Shown: positions 6,928 to 10,448 of the stretch, piece after piece
Position numbering within the stretch: position 1 is the first letter of the stretch
How the letters are laid out: each line of letters begins with the position of its first letter
Source: Bacteroidales bacterium
GTDB lineage: Bacteria > Bacteroidota > Bacteroidia > Bacteroidales > WCHB1-69
Reading direction: 5' to 3'
NCBI GenBank assembly: GCA_017964755.1
Contig: JAGCRI010000095.1
Span: forward strand, 1-10,448
Length of the DNA: 10,448 nucleotides
Translations under genes and position numbers: made by a program
The notes under the pieces: model-generated
The model's database searches: none
Told to the model about the DNA's origin: nothing
The model's input: only the letters and a program-made list of their open reading frames with translations

Positions 6928-7632
6928 ATGGCAAATACTGAAAAATTAGGCGTTAAGAAAGATGCTCAGGTGCAAGATGCAGAAAATGCTGTCGAAAAAA
7001 CAACCAACTTCTTCCAAAAATACCAGAATATTATATATGGTGTATTAATCGGAATTATAGTTATTATTGGTCTTATCATAGCCATAAACCGTTTTTATAT
7101 CATCCCGCAGAACGAAAAGGCATCCGCTGCAATGGCCCAGCCTATTGAATACTTCCTGCGCGGCGATTCAGCCTCCCTCATGATTGCATTGGAAGGCAAT
7201 GACGAGATTGACGGGTTCCTCTCTATTGCAGAAGACTACGGCATCACAAAAACCTCAAACACTGCCAAATATTATGCAGGACTTGCATACAACAAACTTG
7301 GCGACAAAGAGAACGCCCTCGAATATCTGAAAGCATTCAAGAAAAAAGAGAATATACAGTGGTATGCAGCTCAAGCTGTTATCGGCGACATATATCTTGA
7401 CATGAATGACGAGGATGAAGCTCTGAAATATTACAAGAAAGCGGCTGAAACTGACGATCCATACTATGGTCCGACAAACCTTTTCAAACTTGGCCTGATG
7501 TATGAAATCAAAGGAGACTGGAAAAACGCCCTCGAATCATATCAGAGAATTGAAAAAGATTTTTACGACCAGTACACCAAAATGGGAGTTGACAAATTTA
7601 TTGAAAGAGCAAAGATAAATGCAGCAAAATAA
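6928..7632 (+). CDS. Membrane-anchored tetratricopeptide-repeat protein
   Basis: A 234-aa protein of the type often found directly upstream of ribH in Bacteroidales. A polar N-terminal tail (1-33) precedes one strong Ile-rich membrane helix (about 34-55). The rest is a soluble helical domain with TPR-like units near 111-140 (AKYYAGLAYNKLGDKENALEYL), 147-175 and 184-213 (FKLGLMYEIKGDWKNALESY). The N-in topology with a single helix and periplasmic TPRs resembles YfgM/ancillary SecYEG-translocon proteins, a weak structural analogy rather than an assignment. It most likely scaffolds envelope proteins; no enzymatic motif is visible. Its last 14 nt overlap ribH, so it shares that operon. Confidence 0.85.
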   Translation: MANTEKLGVKKDAQVQDAENAVEKTTNFFQKYQNIIYGVLIGIIVIIGLIIAINRFYIIPQNEKASAAMAQPIEYFLRGDSASLMIALEGNDEIDGFLSIAEDYGITKTSNTAKYYAGLAYNKLGDKENALEYLKAFKKKENIQWYAAQAVIGDIYLDMNDEDEALKYYKKAAETDDPYYGPTNLFKLGLMYEIKGDWKNALESYQRIEKDFYDQYTKMGVDKFIERAKINAAK

Positions 7633-8125
7633 AATCTCAAAAAAGAAAAACCTTTCCGAATCTTCCGCCTTTGAAATCTCAAAAGTGGAAGATTTTCGTA
7701 TAGGAATAGTCGTAAGCGAATGGAATGAAAACATCACATCCAACCTGAAAGAGGGAGCTTATTCGACTTTAATTGAACACGGATTGAAAAAAGAGCAGAT
7801 ACGTGTATGCTCAGTGCCCGGCAGTTTCGAGCTGCCCACAGGCGCAATGATGATGTTTGATGCCGATGAGAGCCTCGATGCCGTCATCTGCCTCGGTTGC
7901 GTGATACAGGGCGAGACCAGGCATTTCGAGTTCATATCGCAAGCTGTGGCGCAAGGCATAATGAAAGTGGCGCTCGACTATGGCTCACCCGTAATATTCG
8001 GAGTGCTCACCTGCGACACGATGGAACAGGCCATTGACCGCTCAGGCGGGAAATACGGCAACAAAGGCGTGGAAGCAGCCCTGACGTGCCTCAAAATGCT
8101 CGCATTGGAAAGGAAGCTGAAATGA
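7619..8125 (+). CDS. ribH: 6,7-dimethyl-8-ribityllumazine synthase
   Basis: Catalyses the penultimate step of riboflavin synthesis, joining 5-amino-6-ribitylamino-uracil with 3,4-dihydroxy-2-butanone 4-phosphate; usually a pentamer or 60-mer. It is 168 aa. Visible motifs are VVSEWNENIT (31-40, Trp35 in the aromatic substrate position), VPGSFELP (66-73), GCVIQGETRHFEF (93-105) with the general base His102, and DRSGGKYGNKG (140-150) with the phosphate-binding Arg141. The IQGETRHF version replaces the common IRGxTxHF, a variant I recall from other Bacteroidota. The only in-frame ATG before the conserved core is at 7619, giving a 14-nt overlap with the TPR gene. The first 25 residues are a poorly conserved Lys/Ser-rich tail. 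The 3' end overlaps fmt by ATGA. No FMN riboswitch is seen upstream. Confidence 0.95.
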   Translation: MQQNKISKKKNLSESSAFEISKVEDFRIGIVVSEWNENITSNLKEGAYSTLIEHGLKKEQIRVCSVPGSFELPTGAMMMFDADESLDAVICLGCVIQGETRHFEFISQAVAQGIMKVALDYGSPVIFGVLTCDTMEQAIDRSGGKYGNKGVEAALTCLKMLALERKLK

Positions 8126-9069
8126 GAACAGTATTCTTCGGGACACCGGAATTTGCGGTCGGCGTACTTGACGCCATACTCCGCAGCGGGCACGAGGTCG
8201 CCGCAGTGGTAACCGCCCCCGACAAACCCGCAGGACGCGGACAAACACTACAGTTCTCTGAAGTCAAAAAATACGCCATTGAAAAAGGTCTGCCGGTCCT
8301 ACAGCCTGAAAAGCTTAAAAATCCGGAATTTGTAGGCGAACTGCAAAACATTGGTGCCGACCTGTTCGTTGTTGTGGCTTTCAGAATGCTCCCTGAGGTG
8401 GTGTACGCCATGCCGCCTAAAGGCACTTTCAACGTGCATGCCTCGCTGCTGCCCGACTACAGAGGTGCCGCCCCTATTCACCATGCCGTAATGAACGGCG
8501 AAAAGATGACAGGCGTAACCACATTCTTCCTTAACCAGAATATTGACACAGGCGAAATCATCGCACAGCGCAAGGTTGAAATCGGTCCGGAAATGACCAC
8601 TGGCGAGCTGTACGACAAACTTATGGCAGAAGGCGCGACACTCGCGGTTGAAACCATTAACAGCATTGAAGACGGCACCTGCACGCCCCACCCCCAACCC
8701 GACACGCCCGGCCTGAAACCCGCCCCGAAAATCTTCAAGGAGGACACACTCATAAACTGGGATGCCCCCGCTGAAACGATATACAACAAAATACGCGGAC
8801 TGTCACCGTTCCCGTGCGCTTACACCCGCATAAAAAACAGTGACGGTGAAACCCTGTCATTGAAATGCTATTTCGCCAAAATTTCAGACACTAAAAGCAT
8901 GGAAAAACCGGGGACAATTACGATATTATCTCCGAAAATGGTTGCAGTTTCTACTCAAACCGAGCAAATTCTCTTACAAAATGTACAGTTACAAGGCAAA
9001 AAGCGTATGGAAATCGAAGATTTTTTGAGAGGATTTCACCCAGAAAAATTCACAAACACACTATTTTAA
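8122..9069 (+). CDS. fmt: Methionyl-tRNA formyltransferase
   Basis: Formylates initiator Met-tRNA from 10-formyl-tetrahydrofolate for bacterial translation initiation. It is 315 aa, the normal length. The start is the ATG at 8122, overlapping the ribH TGA (8123-8125), with a purine-rich GGAAAGGAAG 5-15 nt upstream, one of the few good Shine-Dalgarno sequences in the window. The frame extends back to 8086 inside ribH, but homology begins at MRTVFFGTPEFAV. The N-terminal formyl-transfer domain shows KPAGRGQTLQFSEVK (35-49), then FNVHASLLPDYRGAAP with catalytic Asn104 and His106 (103-118), and IDTGEII with Asp142 (141-147). The C-terminal tRNA-binding domain starts near LINWDAPAETIYNKIRGLSPFP and runs to the stop. 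It is last in the TPR-ribH-fmt operon. Confidence 0.96.
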   Translation: MRTVFFGTPEFAVGVLDAILRSGHEVAAVVTAPDKPAGRGQTLQFSEVKKYAIEKGLPVLQPEKLKNPEFVGELQNIGADLFVVVAFRMLPEVVYAMPPKGTFNVHASLLPDYRGAAPIHHAVMNGEKMTGVTTFFLNQNIDTGEIIAQRKVEIGPEMTTGELYDKLMAEGATLAVETINSIEDGTCTPHPQPDTPGLKPAPKIFKEDTLINWDAPAETIYNKIRGLSPFPCAYTRIKNSDGETLSLKCYFAKISDTKSMEKPGTITILSPKMVAVSTQTEQILLQNVQLQGKKRMEIEDFLRGFHPEKFTNTLF

Positions 9070-9230
9070 TGTAATTTTTCACTTTTTTTTCTTAATTTTA
9101 TTAACATTATAGATTTTTTTTGATTTTTTTGAAAAAAAATAGGCAGATATTTTGAAAATACAAGTAAATTTGCAAGTTACGTTATTAAAACGCAATAAAA
9201 ACAATTTATTAATCATTAAAAACAATCATT
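9070..9230. other. AT-rich gap with T/A tracts between fmt and HU genes
   Basis: About 160 bp with homopolymer runs: T at 9083-9090, 9114-9121 and 9124-9130, and A at 9132-9139. A weak AT-only inverted repeat (GAAAAATT 9043-9050 with AATTTTTC 9073-9080) followed by the first T run might end fmt transcripts, but it is not a convincing GC-rich terminator. The remainder is the HU leader and promoter. No gene is seen. Confidence 0.5.
9165..9172 (+). promoter_or_regulatory. Putative -7 box of the HU gene
   Basis: TAAATTTG fits TAnnTTTG and is followed by CA. It is 58 bp before the ATG at 9231, leaving a long AT-rich leader of about 50 nt. The TTTG at 9151-9154 is too close to be its -33 element, so the call rests on the -7 box and position. 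Confidence 0.5.
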
Positions 9231-9491
9231 ATGAACAAAGCCGAATTAGTTAGCGCTATCGCTGAAAAAGCTGAATGCACAAAAGTACAAGCTAAAAACG
9301 CATTGGAAGCATTCCTTTCTATCACATCAGACACTTTGAAAAAAGGTGATAAGATTTCCTTAATCGGATTTGGCACATTCGCAGTTTCACAACGTGCTGC
9401 AAGAAAAGGCCGCAACCCGAGAACCAAGGAAGTCATTAAGATCCCTGCAAAGAAAGTTGTGAAATTCAAAGCAAGTGCTGACCTTATCTAA
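9231..9491 (+). CDS. HU-family nucleoid DNA-binding protein
   Basis: An 86-aa histone-like protein that binds and bends DNA as a dimer without strong sequence preference, compacting the nucleoid. The pattern is typical of HU: N-terminal helices MNKAELVSAIAEKAECT (1-17) and helix 2 up to residue 38, then IGFGTF (45-50), and the DNA-intercalating arm with RKGRNPRT (58-65, Pro63 at the tip) and IPAKKVVKF (71-79). The C-terminal helix is a few residues shorter than in E. coli HU. IHF subunits are the main alternative, but the motifs fit HU and the neighbours give no contrary hint. The gene stands alone, with its own -7 box and a strong terminator 17 bp after the stop. Confidence 0.94.
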   Translation: MNKAELVSAIAEKAECTKVQAKNALEAFLSITSDTLKKGDKISLIGFGTFAVSQRAARKGRNPRTKEVIKIPAKKVVKFKASADLI

Positions 9492-9508
9492 GGCATGCCC
9501 ACCCAAAT

Positions 9509-9537
9509 AAAAAAAGCCCAGTCTTTGGGCTTTTTTT
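9509..9537 (+). terminator. Rho-independent terminator of the HU gene
   Basis: A 12-bp stem (9509-9520 with 9526-9537; core GCCCA/TGGGC flanked by A and T runs) with a 5-nt loop ends in seven Ts. The A-run on the left makes it potentially active in both directions, although no minus-strand gene ends here. It lies 22 bp before the downstream methyltransferase ATG. Confidence 0.92.
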
Positions 9538-9558
9538 ATTGTCTCAAGCGAACACAAA

Positions 9559-10257
9559 ATGGAAATAAAAGACAAGCAGCTGATAGTGCAGCTCTCGGAA
9601 TACCTGCGCGGCTTTGTAACCGAAGAGCGCGACAACCGCATAAGGGAGGTCTTGGAAAAACGCACCCGCCACGTCACTGTCGCGGTCGAGGACCTGTACC
9701 AGACCCAGAACATCAGCGCGGTGCTGCGCACTTGCGAATGCTACGGAGTGCAGGATGTGCATGTGATTGAAAACGAGAACGAATTCCAAATACACAGCGC
9801 AATCTCAATGGGCTCGAACAAATGGCTTACGCTGCACCGATACAAGAACGAGGCACACAACACTGCCCGCTGCATCGAGGCGCTGAAAGCAAAAGGATAC
9901 ACAGTGGTGGCAACACTCCCTAACGATGACAGCCTATACCTTGACGAACTGCCGGTGGAAGAGCCCACAGCATTCCTCTTCGGCACCGAACTGACAGGCT
10001 TGAGTGAAGAGGCTGTTGCCCTTTGCGACAAGAGCATGAAAATACCGATGTACGGCTTCACCGAGAGCTTCAACATCTCGAACTCTGCCGCAATCACTCT
10101 CTCCTCATTTGTGGAACGTGTGCGGAAATCACAGGTGAAATGGCAGCTCACTGACTACGAATATAACGAGTTATATTTCGACTGGCTGCAAAAATCCATC
10201 AGAAATTCAGATTTTATCATAAATAAATATCTGAATGACAATAAAATAAAAATATAA
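9559..10257 (+). CDS. trmH: TrmH-type tRNA (guanosine-2'-O)-methyltransferase
   Basis: A 232-aa SPOUT enzyme, most like TrmH, which methylates the 2'-OH of Gm18 in the tRNA D-loop. Visible elements: an N-terminal helical region with LRGFVTEERDNRIREVLEKR (16-35); motif 1 NISAVLRTCECYGVQDVHVIE (51-71) with Arg57; the SMGSNKWL segment (83-90); motif 2 FLFGTELTGLS (139-149); motif 3 IPMYGFTESFNISNSAA (162-178). The C-terminal tail, rich in Asn, Lys and Ile, is normal for TrmH extensions that contact tRNA. The ATG at 9559 lies just 3' of the HU terminator with no TAnnTTTG box in the 21-bp gap, so expression probably depends on read-through or on a promoter I did not recognise. Gm18 as target is inferred from similarity. 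Confidence 0.9.
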   Translation: MEIKDKQLIVQLSEYLRGFVTEERDNRIREVLEKRTRHVTVAVEDLYQTQNISAVLRTCECYGVQDVHVIENENEFQIHSAISMGSNKWLTLHRYKNEAHNTARCIEALKAKGYTVVATLPNDDSLYLDELPVEEPTAFLFGTELTGLSEEAVALCDKSMKIPMYGFTESFNISNSAAITLSSFVERVRKSQVKWQLTDYEYNELYFDWLQKSIRNSDFIINKYLNDNKIKI

Positions 10258-10276
10258 AAAAAAACTATCATCAGCG

Positions 10277-10307
10277 TTGCCAATCTTAAAATAAAATTGT
10301 ATCTTTG
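10277..10307 (+). promoter_or_regulatory. Strong Bacteroidota-type promoter of rpmH
   Basis: TTG (10277-10279) and TATCTTTG (10300-10307) are separated by 20 nt, the ideal arrangement for the Bacteroidota primary sigma factor, and CA follows at the expected start. It lies 45 bp before the rpmH ATG, giving an AT-rich leader of about 40 nt without a Shine-Dalgarno match. Confidence 0.8.
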
Positions 10308-10340
10308 CACTTCAAAAATTATAAGGAATAATAATATTAA

Positions 10341-10448
<108 letters not shown>

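Noticed and set aside
8086..8121. A 12-codon extension of fmt into ribH
   Set aside because: Fmt homology starts at MRTVFFGTPE, which has a purine-rich ribosome-binding site just upstream and an ATGA overlap with the ribH stop.

Overview
The window looks like ordinary chromosomal housekeeping DNA from a member of the Bacteroidota, most likely the Bacteroidales. The evidence is a set of promoters with the phylum's TAnnTTTG -7 box (TATCTTTG, TACCTTTG, TATTTTTG, TAAATTTG), mostly AT-rich leaders with little Shine-Dalgarno sequence, and proteins of the Bacteroidota type (a TPR membrane protein directly upstream of ribH, a DUF2147 lipocalin-like protein, a RibH with the IQGETRHF active-site loop). 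I found no mobile element, CRISPR array, tRNA or rRNA.

Layout. Bases 1-930 hold galE (UDP-glucose 4-epimerase), whose 5' end is cut off by the window. It converges on a full-length ftsK (949-3597, minus strand), a DNA translocase for chromosome segregation at division. A 250-bp divergent region carries promoters for ftsK and for a plus-strand pair: a secreted DUF2147 protein and murC (UDP-MurNAc-L-alanine ligase), joined by a 4-nt ATGA stop/start overlap. A ferritin gene follows after 63 bp and ends in a strong rho-independent terminator. The hairpin of that terminator overlaps the 3' end of a convergent SPOUT RNA methyltransferase gene (6250-6789, minus).

A second divergent promoter region (6790-6927) separates this methyltransferase from a tightly packed plus-strand operon: membrane-anchored TPR protein, ribH (lumazine synthase) and fmt (Met-tRNA formyltransferase), with a 14-nt and then a 4-nt overlap. 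Next comes an AT-rich, T/A-tract-rich gap of about 160 bp, a HU-family DNA-binding protein gene with a clear terminator, a TrmH-type tRNA 2'-O-methyltransferase gene, and the first 32 codons of rpmH (ribosomal protein L34), which has a near-ideal Bacteroidota promoter.

Functionally the window mixes cell-envelope synthesis and division (galE, ftsK, murC), translation and RNA modification (two SPOUT methyltransferases, fmt, rpmH), iron storage (ferritin), riboflavin synthesis (ribH) and nucleoid structure (HU). I see no convincing previously undescribed system. The points most worth a second look are the coupling of murC to DUF2147 away from other cell-wall genes, a near-perfect inverted element over the two divergent start sites at 6833-6909, and the steep base-composition gradient inside galE.
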